Shown: positions 49,352-56,910 of the stretch, piece by piece
How positions within the stretch are numbered: position 1 is the first letter of the stretch
Layout of the letters: each line of letters starts with the position of its first letter
Assembly (NCBI RefSeq): GCF_000310145.2
Contig: NZ_AMXA01000002.1
Coordinates: 124,001-188,000 of the forward strand
Direction of reading: 5' to 3'
DNA: 64,000 bases
From: Thauera sp. 28
Lineage (GTDB): Bacteria > Pseudomonadota > Gammaproteobacteria > Burkholderiales > Rhodocyclaceae
The notes under the pieces: generated by a model
The model's input: the letters and a program-made list of their open reading frames with translations, nothing else
The model's database searches: none
Told to the model about the DNA's origin: nothing
Translations under genes and position numbers: made by a program

Positions 49352-50566
49352 TCAGATCTTTGCCGAGGTCAGGTGCGCTGCACCCCAGGTGGTGCGCCAG
49401 CGCGTCTTCACTGCGGTCAGGCCGATCAGTGCGAACACGGCAAGCGCGGCGAACACCAGGAAACCGATCTGGTAGCTGCCGGTGACCTGCTTCGAGTAGC
49501 CGAGGGATGACGCCAGGTAGAAACCGCCGACACCGCCCGCCATTCCGACCAGGCCGGTCATGACGCCGATCTCGCGCCGGAAGCGCTGCGGCACGAGCTG
49601 GAACACCGCACCGTTGCCCATGCCCAGCGCCAGCATCGCACACACGAACACCACCAGCGCCATCCATGCCTCGGGCAGGCCGAAGCTGACGATGGCAAGG
49701 AAGATCGCCGCAAACACGTACATCACGCTGAGCGACTTGACCCCGCCGATGCGGTCCGCCACGTTGCCGCCAATCGGTCGCACCAGCGAACCGGCAAACA
49801 CGCAGCCGGCGGTGAAGAAGCCCGCCATCTTCGGGTCCAGCCCGTACTGGGTATTGAAGTAGATCACCAGCGAGGACGCGAGGCCGACGAAACCACCGAA
49901 AGTGACGGCATAGAAGAACATGAACCACCACGCATCCTTGTCCTTGAGCACCTTCAGGTACTCGGCGAAGGTCTTGGGCGGCGGCGCGTCCGGCGCGTCC
50001 TTGGCCATGAAGCAGAAGGCGACAAGCACGATCACCAGCGGGATCAGCGCGATGCCGAAGACGTTGTGCCAGCCGAAGGCCATCGCCAGGCCGGGGGCGA
50101 ACAGCGCAGCAAAGGCGGTGCCGGAGTTGCCCGCCCCGGCGATGCCCATCGCCGTGCCCTGGTGCTCCGGCGGATACCAGCGCGAAGCCAGCGGCAGCGC
50201 GGCGGCAAACGATGCACCGGCGACGCCGAGGAACACGCCCAGCACCAGCACCTCGGCAAAGGAATGAACGCCTGCAACCCAGGCATAGGCAAGCGCGGCG
50301 ATGACGATGATCTGGCCGATGATCGCCGCCTTCTTCGGCGACAGGCGATCAACCGCCACGCCCATGACGATGCGCAGCAGCGCCCCGGCCAGCACCGGCG
50401 TCGCCACCATCAGGCCCTTCTCGGAATGGGACAAGCCAAGGTCAGCCGAGATGCCCACCGCCAGCGGGCCAAGCAACACCCACACCATGAAGGCGAGGTC
50501 GAAGTACAGGAATGCGGCAATGAGGGTCGGCGTATGGCCGGCCTGCAGGAAGGACTTCTTATCCAT
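49352..50566 (-). CDS. NarK/NasA-type MFS nitrate/nitrite transporter
   Basis: A 404-residue, 12-segment major facilitator. It has the nitrate signature segments AGAGNSGTAFAALFAPGLAMAFGW and GLVGMAGGVGGFYLASSLGYSKQ, plus RPIGGNVADRIGG between helices. It probably imports nitrate or exports nitrite. It is first in a run with the kinase/phosphatase and nasA and lies behind a sigma-54 promoter. With NrtABC, this organism has two different nitrate uptake routes. Confidence 0.92.
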   Translation of the reverse strand: MDKKSFLQAGHTPTLIAAFLYFDLAFMVWVLLGPLAVGISADLGLSHSEKGLMVATPVLAGALLRIVMGVAVDRLSPKKAAIIGQIIVIAALAYAWVAGVHSFAEVLVLGVFLGVAGASFAAALPLASRWYPPEHQGTAMGIAGAGNSGTAFAALFAPGLAMAFGWHNVFGIALIPLVIVLVAFCFMAKDAPDAPPPKTFAEYLKVLKDKDAWWFMFFYAVTFGGFVGLASSLVIYFNTQYGLDPKMAGFFTAGCVFAGSLVRPIGGNVADRIGGVKSLSVMYVFAAIFLAIVSFGLPEAWMALVVFVCAMLALGMGNGAVFQLVPQRFRREIGVMTGLVGMAGGVGGFYLASSLGYSKQVTGSYQIGFLVFAALAVFALIGLTAVKTRWRTTWGAAHLTSAKI

Positions 50567-50639
50567 TTCGGGCTCCAGAGTTCTTGATCACGCGCCGCTT
50601 TGGCGCAATAAACCCCAGCGCATGACTCCGTTGCCCGAA

Positions 50640-50661
50640 GGCCCGCCCTCGATGGCGGGCC
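50640..50661 (-). promoter_or_regulatory. Hexaloop hairpin in the narK leader (NasR-target-like)
   Basis: On the minus strand GGCCCGCC and GGCGGGCC pair perfectly (8 bp) around the six-base loop ATCGAG, which has A at loop position 1 and G at 4, the pattern recognised by ANTAR proteins. It begins about 12 bases after the predicted start site of the 50684-50699 promoter. A second, weak candidate is GGC-AACGGA-GTC just downstream. No terminator is evident, so the role is uncertain. Confidence 0.45.
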
Positions 50662-50683
50662 AGACGCTGTTTCAAAAACACAA

Positions 50684-50699
50684 AGCAAGCATCGTGCCA
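50684..50699 (-). promoter_or_regulatory. Sigma-54 promoter of narK-kinase-nasA
   Basis: The minus strand reads TGGCACGATGCTTGCT, an exact match to the TGGCACG-N4-TTGCW consensus, in the 252-base gap upstream of narK. The predicted start is near 50673, giving a leader of about 107 bases. Confidence 0.85.
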
Positions 50700-50786
50700 A
50701 ACATAAAACAGATGCTTTTCAATAGCTTGACGGTTTCATTGACCACGGCTTGCGCACGACTTCGGGGCATCGCCAAGCGTCATCGC

Positions 50787-50801
50787 GCACAACAACGGTG
50801 C
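50787..50801 (-). promoter_or_regulatory. NtrC-type enhancer site upstream of narK
   Basis: GCAC-N7-GTGC (minus strand GCACCGTTGTTGTGC) matches the NtrC half-site pattern exactly. It is about 90 bases upstream of the sigma-54 promoter, a normal enhancer distance. Confidence 0.7.
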
Positions 50802-50818
50802 ATTCGCCGCGGTCCGGG

Positions 50819-52072
50819 CTACGCCATAGCAGCGGCAACAGGACGTCCGAACAGCAGATGATCGCGGAACGCACTGACGTCCTCACCATCCTTCATGAGC
50901 TGGAAGTGCCAGGCGCCATCCGCCGTATCGCCATACAGCACCGAACCGACAATACGGTCGTTGCGAAGCACGACTCGCTTGTAGACACCCCCCTGGCGAT
51001 CGCGCAGCACGATCTCCTCGGTCCCTTCGCCGCCGCTGAAGTCGCCCGCGGAGAACACATCGATACCGGTCACCTTGAGCTTGGTGGAGGTCACCGAGCC
51101 GGTGTAACGGCCGACACCCACATTGGCGAGATGGCTGGCACACACCCGAGCCTGCTCGAACAGCGGCGCAACCAGGCCATAGGCCACGCCACGATGGGCG
51201 ACACACTCGCCCACCGCGTAGATGCGCGGATCGGTGACGGTCTGCAAGGTGTCCGACACGTGGATACCGCGCACTGGACCGCTGCCGCAGTACAGGCCCG
51301 CAGCTTCGGCGAGCGCAACATTGGGGCGGATGCCGGCTGCGATCACGACCAGGTCGGCAGGGATCTCCGCCCCGTCGGCAAGGCGTAGCGCGCCGACACG
51401 CCCCCCCTCGCCGCCATCCTGGGCGGCAGGCAACAGCGCCTCGGTCTGGCATGCGAGCAGGAACTTCATGCCGCGGGCCTCGAGCTCGGCCTGGAGCATG
51501 TCGGCAGCGGCCTTGTCGAGTTGGCGCTCCATGATCCAGTCGCCCTTGTGCACGACGGTCACCGCCATGCCGCGCCGCATCAGGCCGTTGGCGGCCTCAA
51601 GGCCAAGCACGCCGGCACCGATCACCACCGCATGGCGGTAGCGGCCGGCCGCCGCGATCATCGCCTCGGTGTCGGCGATGTCGCGGTAGCCGAGCACCCC
51701 CGGCAGCGCGCTGCCCGGAATCGGCGGAATGAAGGGCGTCGAGCCGGTGGCCAGCAGCAGGCGGTCGTAGCGCGCCTCGGTGCCGTCCTCGGCGACCACC
51801 TTGCGCCCGACGCGGTCGATCTTCACCACCCGCTTGCCCGCATGCAGCGTCACGCCCCGGTCGCGGTACCAGTCGAGGTCGTTGAGCATGATCTCGGGCA
51901 GGTCCATCTCACCTGCAAGCACCGGTGACAACAGGATGCGGTTGTAATTGCCTTGCGGCTCGGCACCAAACACCGTGATGTCATAGAGCTCGGGGGCGAG
52001 CTTGAGCAACTCCTCGAGCGTGCGCACCCCGGCCATGCCGTTTCCCACCAGGACGAGCTTGATCTTCTCCAT
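50819..52072 (-). CDS. NasC-like FAD/NAD(P)H oxidoreductase of nitrate assimilation
   Basis: A 417-residue two-dinucleotide-binding-domain flavoprotein. It has GNGMAGVRTLEELL (FAD), LLLATGSTPFIPPIPG, VVIGAGVLGLEAANGLMRRG (NADH) and YAVGECVAHRGVAYGLVAPLFEQA. It resembles the N-terminal half of NirB and the NasC electron-donor subunit, without [2Fe-2S], sirohaem or [4Fe-4S] domains; the C-terminal Fe-S of NasA may compensate. Start 52072; the frame is open to 52135. It is 13 bases after nrtC, as in nasFEDCBA of Klebsiella. Confidence 0.85.
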   Translation of the reverse strand: MEKIKLVLVGNGMAGVRTLEELLKLAPELYDITVFGAEPQGNYNRILLSPVLAGEMDLPEIMLNDLDWYRDRGVTLHAGKRVVKIDRVGRKVVAEDGTEARYDRLLLATGSTPFIPPIPGSALPGVLGYRDIADTEAMIAAAGRYRHAVVIGAGVLGLEAANGLMRRGMAVTVVHKGDWIMERQLDKAAADMLQAELEARGMKFLLACQTEALLPAAQDGGEGGRVGALRLADGAEIPADLVVIAAGIRPNVALAEAAGLYCGSGPVRGIHVSDTLQTVTDPRIYAVGECVAHRGVAYGLVAPLFEQARVCASHLANVGVGRYTGSVTSTKLKVTGIDVFSAGDFSGGEGTEEIVLRDRQGGVYKRVVLRNDRIVGSVLYGDTADGAWHFQLMKDGEDVSAFRDHLLFGRPVAAAMA

Positions 52073-52085
52073 GGCCTTGCTCCGC

Positions 52086-52940
52086 TCAGGCCCGCAGGGC
52101 CGCCGCCTCGCGGGTGCTCGCCGCCCCGCGCGCACGGGCGTTGGCGATGGACTCGACCTTGCGCTGCTTCTCGTAGAGGAAGCTCAGCACCTCGTGGCGG
52201 TAGTGGGTGTAGCGTGGATCGTCGGCAAGCGCCAGGCGGTCGCGCGGGCGCGGCAGGTCGATGTCGAGCACCTGGCCGATGGTGGCCGAGGGGCCGTTGG
52301 TCATCATCACGATACGGTCGGACAGCAGCACCGCCTCGTCCACATCGTGGGTGATCATCATCACCGTGTTCTGCAGCTCGGACTGAATGCGCATGACTTC
52401 GTCCTGGAGGTGGGCGCGGGTAAGGGCATCGAGCGCGCCGAAAGGTTCGTCCAGCAGCAGCACCTTGGGCTCCATCGCCAGCGCACGGGCAATGCCCACG
52501 CGCTGCTTCATGCCGCCGGAGATCTCCGCTGGCAGGCGGTCGAGCGCGTGGCTCATGCTCACCATGTCGAGGTTGTGCAGGATCCAGTCGCGCTGCTCGG
52601 CCGCACTGCGCTTGCCCTTGAAGATCTTCTGCACCGCGATCTCGACGTTCTGATACACCGTCAGCCAGGGCAGCAGCGAGTGGTTCTGGAACACCAGGGC
52701 GCGGTCCGGCCCCGGCGAGTTGACCTCGCGGCCATCGACGATGACGCCGCCCGAGGTGGCGCGCAGCAGGCCGGCGACGATGTTGAGCACGGTCGATTTG
52801 CCGCAGCCGGAATGGCCGATCAGCGAAATGTACTCGCCGCGCTGGACGTCGAGATTGACGTCCCGGAGGACCGGGTTGGTGACGCCGCCACGGCTGAAGT
52901 CCATGTCGACGCGGGAGATGCTGAGATAGGGCTGGCTCAT
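52086..52940 (-). CDS. nrtC: Nitrate ABC transporter ATP-binding protein (NrtC/NrtD, NasD type)
   Basis: A 284-residue ABC ATPase: Walker A LIGHSGCGKSTVLNIVAGL, Q-loop FQNHSLLPW, signature LPAEISGGMKQRVGIARALAMEPKVLLLDEPFGALDAL with Walker B, and His in MMITHDVDEAVLLSDRIVMM. It energises nitrate import with nrtB. ATG at 52940 has AAGGAG nine bases upstream; an ATG at 52946 is also in frame. The solute-binding C-terminal domain of cyanobacterial NrtC is absent. Confidence 0.93.
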   Translation of the reverse strand: MSQPYLSISRVDMDFSRGGVTNPVLRDVNLDVQRGEYISLIGHSGCGKSTVLNIVAGLLRATSGGVIVDGREVNSPGPDRALVFQNHSLLPWLTVYQNVEIAVQKIFKGKRSAAEQRDWILHNLDMVSMSHALDRLPAEISGGMKQRVGIARALAMEPKVLLLDEPFGALDALTRAHLQDEVMRIQSELQNTVMMITHDVDEAVLLSDRIVMMTNGPSATIGQVLDIDLPRPRDRLALADDPRYTHYRHEVLSFLYEKQRKVESIANARARGAASTREAAALRA

Positions 52941-52953
52941 GATCATATGCTCC

Positions 52954-53814
52954 TTAAGCGGGACTGGTGCCACGGGTGACGCGCTTGCCGACCCAGGCGA
53001 CCATGCGGTCGAGCAGGAAGCCGACGATGCCGACATAGACGAGGGCGAGGATGATGTCGCTGACCAGCGACGAGTTCCACGCATCCCAGATGAAGAAGCC
53101 GATGCCCACGCCGCCGATCAGCATCTCGGCAGCGATGATCGCCAGCCAGGACAGGCCGACCCCGATGCGCAGCCCGGAAAAGATGTATGGCGCGGCCGCC
53201 GGCAGCATGATCTTCCAGAAGTACTCGACGCCATTGAGGCGGATGACGCGGGCGACGTTGCGGTAGTCCTCGGGGATGTTCCTGATGCCCACCGAGGTGT
53301 TGATGATGATCGGCCAGATCGCGGTGATGAAGATCACGAAGATGGCCGACGGGTTGCTGTCCTGGAAACCGGCCAGCGAGATCGGCAGCCAGGCCAGCGG
53401 CGGCACCGTGCGCAGCACCTGGAACAGGGGATCGAGCCCGCGCAGCGCCCAGGTCGATTGCCCCACCAGCACGCCCAGGCTCACCCCGGCTACTACCGCG
53501 AGCAGGTAACCGTAGGCCACGCGCTCGAGGCTGGCGAGGATCTGCCAGGCCAGGCCGACGTCATTGCCGCCGTTGTCGAAGAAGGGCTGGGTGATGAGCT
53601 CCCAGGTCTCGCTGACCACCTGGCTGGGCGCGGGCAGCGCCGCGCCGGGGCGCGAGCACAGCAGCTCCCACACCGCGCACAGCAGGCCGATGACGACCAG
53701 CGGCGGCAGGACGTGGTTCATGAAGTGGCTGTAGGCCGCACCGGCGCGCACGCGCAGCATGGAGGGCGGCGCGCTGGCCGGCGCCGGGGCGGCGATGGAA
53801 TGGGTGTTGTCCAT
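52954..53814 (-). CDS. nrtB: Nitrate ABC transporter permease
   Basis: A 286-residue permease of the BPD_transp_1 fold with about six membrane segments. The EAA-like loop ALDRLP is not in this gene; here it reads VARVIRLNGVEYFWKIMLPAAAPYIFSGLRIGVGLSW. N-terminal residues 1-25 are Ala/Pro-rich. It follows nrtA by about 50 bases and precedes nrtC by 13 bases, forming the nrtABC transport module. Confidence 0.92.
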   Translation of the reverse strand: MDNTHSIAAPAPASAPPSMLRVRAGAAYSHFMNHVLPPLVVIGLLCAVWELLCSRPGAALPAPSQVVSETWELITQPFFDNGGNDVGLAWQILASLERVAYGYLLAVVAGVSLGVLVGQSTWALRGLDPLFQVLRTVPPLAWLPISLAGFQDSNPSAIFVIFITAIWPIIINTSVGIRNIPEDYRNVARVIRLNGVEYFWKIMLPAAAPYIFSGLRIGVGLSWLAIIAAEMLIGGVGIGFFIWDAWNSSLVSDIILALVYVGIVGFLLDRMVAWVGKRVTRGTSPA

Positions 53815-53865
53815 GACGGGCTCCTGTGGATGTCAGGCCTGTGTCCAGGCCCGGTCGGTTCGGTC

Positions 53866-55173
53866 TCAGCTGCGCACGGTCTTGATGGCGAGGCTGTCGA
53901 GGTAGGCCATCGGGTTCTCGGGATCGAACACCTTGCCGTCGAAGAAGGTCTCCAGCCCGCGCGAGGTCGATGCCGGAATGTCGCTCGCCGCCACGCCCAG
54001 CTCCTGCGCGGCCTGGCGCCACAGGTCCTCGCGGTTCACCTTGCCCACCCAGGCCTTCATGTCGAAGTCGCGCGGCAGGTAGCCCCAGCGGATGTTCTCG
54101 GTGAGGAACCACAGGTCGTGGCTCTGGAAGGGGTAGGAGGCCTGGTCCTTCCAGTAGCGCATCTGCTGCGGGCTGTTCTCGACCACGCGGCCGGTGCCGT
54201 AATCGAAGTCACCGCGCATGCGATCGACGATGTCCTCGAAGGGGGCGTTGATCCAGCGCCGCTTGGCACAGATGCGCGCCACTTCCTCGCGGTTGGCCGG
54301 GTCTTCGCAGAACATCTGCGCCTCCATCACCGCCTTGATCAGTGCCTTGGTCGAGTTCGGATGTGCGTCGACATAATCGGCGCGCATGGCGAAGGCCTTC
54401 TCGGGGTGGTTGTGCCACAACTCGCCGGTGGTGTTGGCGGTGTAGCCGATGCCCTGGTTGATGAGCTGGCGGTTCCACGGCTCGCACACGCAGAAGGTGT
54501 CCATGCTGCCGACCTTCATGTTGGCCACCATCTGCGCCGGCGGCACGACGATGGTCGAGATGTCGCGCGTGGGGTCGATGCCGCCTGCGGCCAGCCAGTA
54601 GCGGATCCACATGTCGTGGGTGCCGCCGGGGAAGGTCATCGCCGCATTGACCGCCTTGCCGCTGGCGCGCTTGGCGGCAAGCGCGTCCTTGAACGCGGTG
54701 GTGTCGGTGCCGACCTTGAGATCCTTGTACTCGTTGCCCACCGAGATGCACTGCCCGGCCAGGTTCAGGCGGGCGAGGATGTACATCGGCACCTGCACGT
54801 TGTTGGCCGTCATCGCCCCGCTGCTGATCAGGTAGGGCATGGGGGTGAGGATGTGGGCGCCGTCGATGCCGTTGCGCTGCGAGCCCAGCACCAGGTTGTC
54901 GCGCGTGGTGCCCCAGGACGACTGCTTGAGCACCTCGACCTCGGTCATGCCGTGCTTGGCGAAGAAGCCCTTCTCGTCGGCGACGAAGAGCGGCGCGGCG
55001 TCGGTGAGCGCGATGAAGCCGAGCTTGGCCTTCTTTGTCTCGAGCGCGCCCCCCGCAGCCCGCGCCGTACCTGTCCACAGTCCGCCCATCATCGCTGCGC
55101 CGCCGAGCGCCATGGCACCGCGGATGAAGTGACGACGACTGACCGCTGCCTGCTTGATTGTCTTGCTGCCCAT
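53866..55173 (-). CDS. nrtA: Nitrate ABC transporter substrate-binding protein
   Basis: A 435-residue periplasmic nitrate-binding protein of the NrtA/CmpA family. The N-terminus has a twin-arginine signal, SRRHFIRGAMALGGAAMMGG, followed by a cleavage-like site near TARAAGG. The binding domain begins KAKLGFIALTDAAPLFVADEKGFFAKHGM. ATG 55173 has AGGAG six bases upstream. It is the first gene after the attenuator leader and the first of nrtABC-nasC. Confidence 0.93.
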   Translation of the reverse strand: MGSKTIKQAAVSRRHFIRGAMALGGAAMMGGLWTGTARAAGGALETKKAKLGFIALTDAAPLFVADEKGFFAKHGMTEVEVLKQSSWGTTRDNLVLGSQRNGIDGAHILTPMPYLISSGAMTANNVQVPMYILARLNLAGQCISVGNEYKDLKVGTDTTAFKDALAAKRASGKAVNAAMTFPGGTHDMWIRYWLAAGGIDPTRDISTIVVPPAQMVANMKVGSMDTFCVCEPWNRQLINQGIGYTANTTGELWHNHPEKAFAMRADYVDAHPNSTKALIKAVMEAQMFCEDPANREEVARICAKRRWINAPFEDIVDRMRGDFDYGTGRVVENSPQQMRYWKDQASYPFQSHDLWFLTENIRWGYLPRDFDMKAWVGKVNREDLWRQAAQELGVAASDIPASTSRGLETFFDGKVFDPENPMAYLDSLAIKTVRS

Positions 55174-55199
55174 GATCGACTCCTGACTATGAACCACTG

Positions 55200-55319
55200 A
55201 AAGCAACAAGGCGCCCATCCCTGCCCAATTGGTATTGGCAATGGATGGACGCCTTTGTCCGGGATGCGACAGCCGCCGGGCTGCGCCTTGAGTCTCGAAC
55301 CGCCTTTGGTTTCGCCTCG
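55200..55319 (-). promoter_or_regulatory. NasR antitermination leader of nrtA (two hexaloops plus terminator)
   Basis: From the predicted start near 55319, hairpin P1 (55314-55296) has stem AACC/GGTT extended by CG/CG with a bulged A and loop AAAGGC. P2 (55260-55247) is GGAC-AAAGGC-GTCC. Both loops have A at position 1 and G at position 4. A terminator-like stem (55255-55208) pairs AAGGCG-T-CCATCC with GGATGG-G-CGCCTT, followed by GTTGCTTTC. The 5' arm of the terminator overlaps P2, so the two are mutually exclusive. This is the layout expected for ANTAR-protein antitermination. Confidence 0.85.
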
Positions 55320-55329
55320 ATCAAGCTAT

Positions 55330-55345
55330 TGCAGGACTCGTGCCA
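55330..55345 (-). promoter_or_regulatory. Sigma-54 promoter of nrtA operon
   Basis: The minus strand reads TGGCACGAGTCCTGCA, matching TGGCACG-N4-TTGCW except for one base (C for T). GG and GC spacing is exact. The predicted start is near 55319, at the edge of hexaloop hairpin P1. Confidence 0.85.
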
Positions 55346-55423
55346 GCTCTTGAATAAGGCCCCTATCTTTTTTAAATCATGGACTTGAAGCAATACTACT
55401 GGAGTGCCGAGTCATACATCCAC

Positions 55424-55438
55424 GCACTGCTGCAGTGC
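55424..55438 (-). promoter_or_regulatory. NtrC-type enhancer site 1 upstream of nrtA
   Basis: GCACTGCTGCAGTGC is an exact GCAC-N7-GTGC site about 80 bases upstream of the sigma-54 promoter. Confidence 0.75.
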
Positions 55439-55454
55439 AACAGATGGACATGGC

Positions 55455-55469
55455 GCACAGCCGCAGTGC
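55455..55469 (-). promoter_or_regulatory. NtrC-type enhancer site 2 upstream of nrtA
   Basis: GCACAGCCGCAGTGC is a second exact GCAC-N7-GTGC site, 31 bases from the first, close to three helical turns. Tandem sites at this spacing suit cooperative NtrC binding. Confidence 0.75.
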
Positions 55470-55522
55470 GTTGCGCACCACGAGTACCCCTGCAGGCCGG
55501 ACGCCTTACGCAACACGCAGGT

Positions 55523-56794
55523 TCAGCTGCGCGGCGGAAGCAGGTCGGACATCGCCAGCACGGCCTGGGCCACATCTACCAGGCGCCGCCCCTGGTTCAT
55601 CGCGGTCCGGCGCAGCAGGCGATAGGCCTCATCCTCGGCCAGGCCCTGGTGCCGCATCAGCTCCCCCTTGGCGCGCTCGATGAGCTTGCGCTCGTCGAGC
55701 GCAGTACGCACCGCAGCCAGCTCGTCGTTCATCGCTTGCAGACGCTGCGCCTGCGCATGCAAGGCATCTACAATCGAACGCCGCAGGCGCGGCCCGAGGG
55801 CCTCCACCCCATCCTCCGTGGGCAGCACACCGCTCGGCGACACCGGCTCGGGCTGCGCTGCGAGTGCGCGCAACAGGCTTTGCGGATCGTCCGGATCGGC
55901 CTGCAAGGCGGCGATGCGCTGCAGGCAGGCGGCGCGCAAGCCCTGCGCAAGCGCCGCCTCGGTGTCACGAATCAGCTCCAGGCGCTGCGAGCAGCAGGCG
56001 AACCAGGCCTGTGCCTGCGCGGGATCGAGCACCGCGCCCTGGGCGGCAGCCAGCAACCTGCGCCGCATGCGTTCGAGTTCGCCCATCGGCATCGCGGCCT
56101 TGGCCTGGGCCCAGGTGCCGAGCAGTTCAGTCGGACAGAAGGCCTCGAAGCGCTCGAAGCAGGCCTCCTGGGCATCGATCAGGTGGAGCAGGTCCTGGCC
56201 GCCAGCGGCCGCCGTGCTCGCAGCCGCCGCACCAGCCGCGAACGCCGCGGCGCCGGCTGCACGCTCCTGACCAGCATGCTCCTTGCCTTGCATGAGGTTG
56301 AACAGCGCCACCAGCAAGCGTGACACTGCCGGATCGGCCGCGACATCGGCCGCCTCGAACACGAGCGCCAGCAAGGCTGCAACCATGCGGTTGAAACGCA
56401 GCGTGGCATCTGCGGCCTTGCAGCGCCGGGCAGCGACCTCCGCGCGCAGTTCGGCCAAGCCGTCGAGCGCATGCAGCGCCACCGCAATCCGCGTGAACAG
56501 CCTTGCACCACCGGGCACCGCCACGATGGGCGCATCCTGACCGCCCTCGACCTGAGCGAGCCAGCTGCGCAGTGCAGCCTCTGCTTGTGCGCTGAGGGCA
56601 ACGCAGGCTTCGCGCTGGGAGACGAACACCTCGCCACCGGAAGCCAGGAACAGGTTGGAAGCACCACGCTCGCCCTGCAGCCGATGCACGAGTTCGCTCA
56701 CGGCCTGGACGAGGTCGCAACTGCGGGCAAGGTGTTCGAGGTCGTGGATCTCGCACTGTCGGGCAGCGGCGAGGAAGGCAAGCGTCGAGTTCAT
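55523..56794 (-). CDS. nasR: Nitrate-responsive antitermination regulator NasR (NIT-ANTAR)
   Basis: NasR binds nitrate or nitrite through its NIT domain and then binds hexaloop hairpins in nascent leader RNA to prevent termination. The 423-residue protein has the NIT start DLVQAVSELVHRLQGERGASNLFLAS, an Ala-rich low-complexity stretch in the middle (AAGAAAFAAGAAAASTAAAG), and a C-terminal ANTAR domain, LDERKLIERAKGELMRHQGL followed by EDEAYRLLRRTAMNQGRRLVDVAQA. ATG 56794 matches the family; the frame is open to 56866. It ends 350 bases before nrtA, with the nrtA control region between them. Confidence 0.94.
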   Translation of the reverse strand: MNSTLAFLAAARQCEIHDLEHLARSCDLVQAVSELVHRLQGERGASNLFLASGGEVFVSQREACVALSAQAEAALRSWLAQVEGGQDAPIVAVPGGARLFTRIAVALHALDGLAELRAEVAARRCKAADATLRFNRMVAALLALVFEAADVAADPAVSRLLVALFNLMQGKEHAGQERAAGAAAFAAGAAAASTAAAGGQDLLHLIDAQEACFERFEAFCPTELLGTWAQAKAAMPMGELERMRRRLLAAAQGAVLDPAQAQAWFACCSQRLELIRDTEAALAQGLRAACLQRIAALQADPDDPQSLLRALAAQPEPVSPSGVLPTEDGVEALGPRLRRSIVDALHAQAQRLQAMNDELAAVRTALDERKLIERAKGELMRHQGLAEDEAYRLLRRTAMNQGRRLVDVAQAVLAMSDLLPPRS

Positions 56795-56845
56795 GAGCGG
56801 TTCCAGCAAAGGGCTGTTGGCAGGCCAGAAGGCGGAGAGACTACA

Positions 56846-56861
56846 AGCAACAACCGTGCAA
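56846..56861 (-). promoter_or_regulatory. Possible sigma-54 promoter of nasR
   Basis: The minus strand reads TTGCACGGTTGTTGCT, matching TGGCACG-N4-TTGCW at all positions except the first G of the -24 element. It lies 52 bases upstream of the nasR start, in the 116-base gap after the PyrD-like gene. The missing G weakens it. Confidence 0.35.
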
Positions 56862-56910
56862 TGCACGCGTCACGCCCGGCCATACCCGCACGCGACAGCC
56901 GCCGCCGACC

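Noticed and set aside
50735-50755. FNR-like box upstream of narK
   Set aside because: The two half-sites (TTGAC and TTGAC) are direct, not inverted, and the spacing is wrong for TTGAT-N4-ATCAA.
52939-55200. 753-codon plus-strand frame opposite nrtABC
   Set aside because: The frame mirrors nrtA, nrtB and the start of nrtC, which have strong motifs and ribosome-binding sites; the shadow product is low-complexity and has no recognisable domain.
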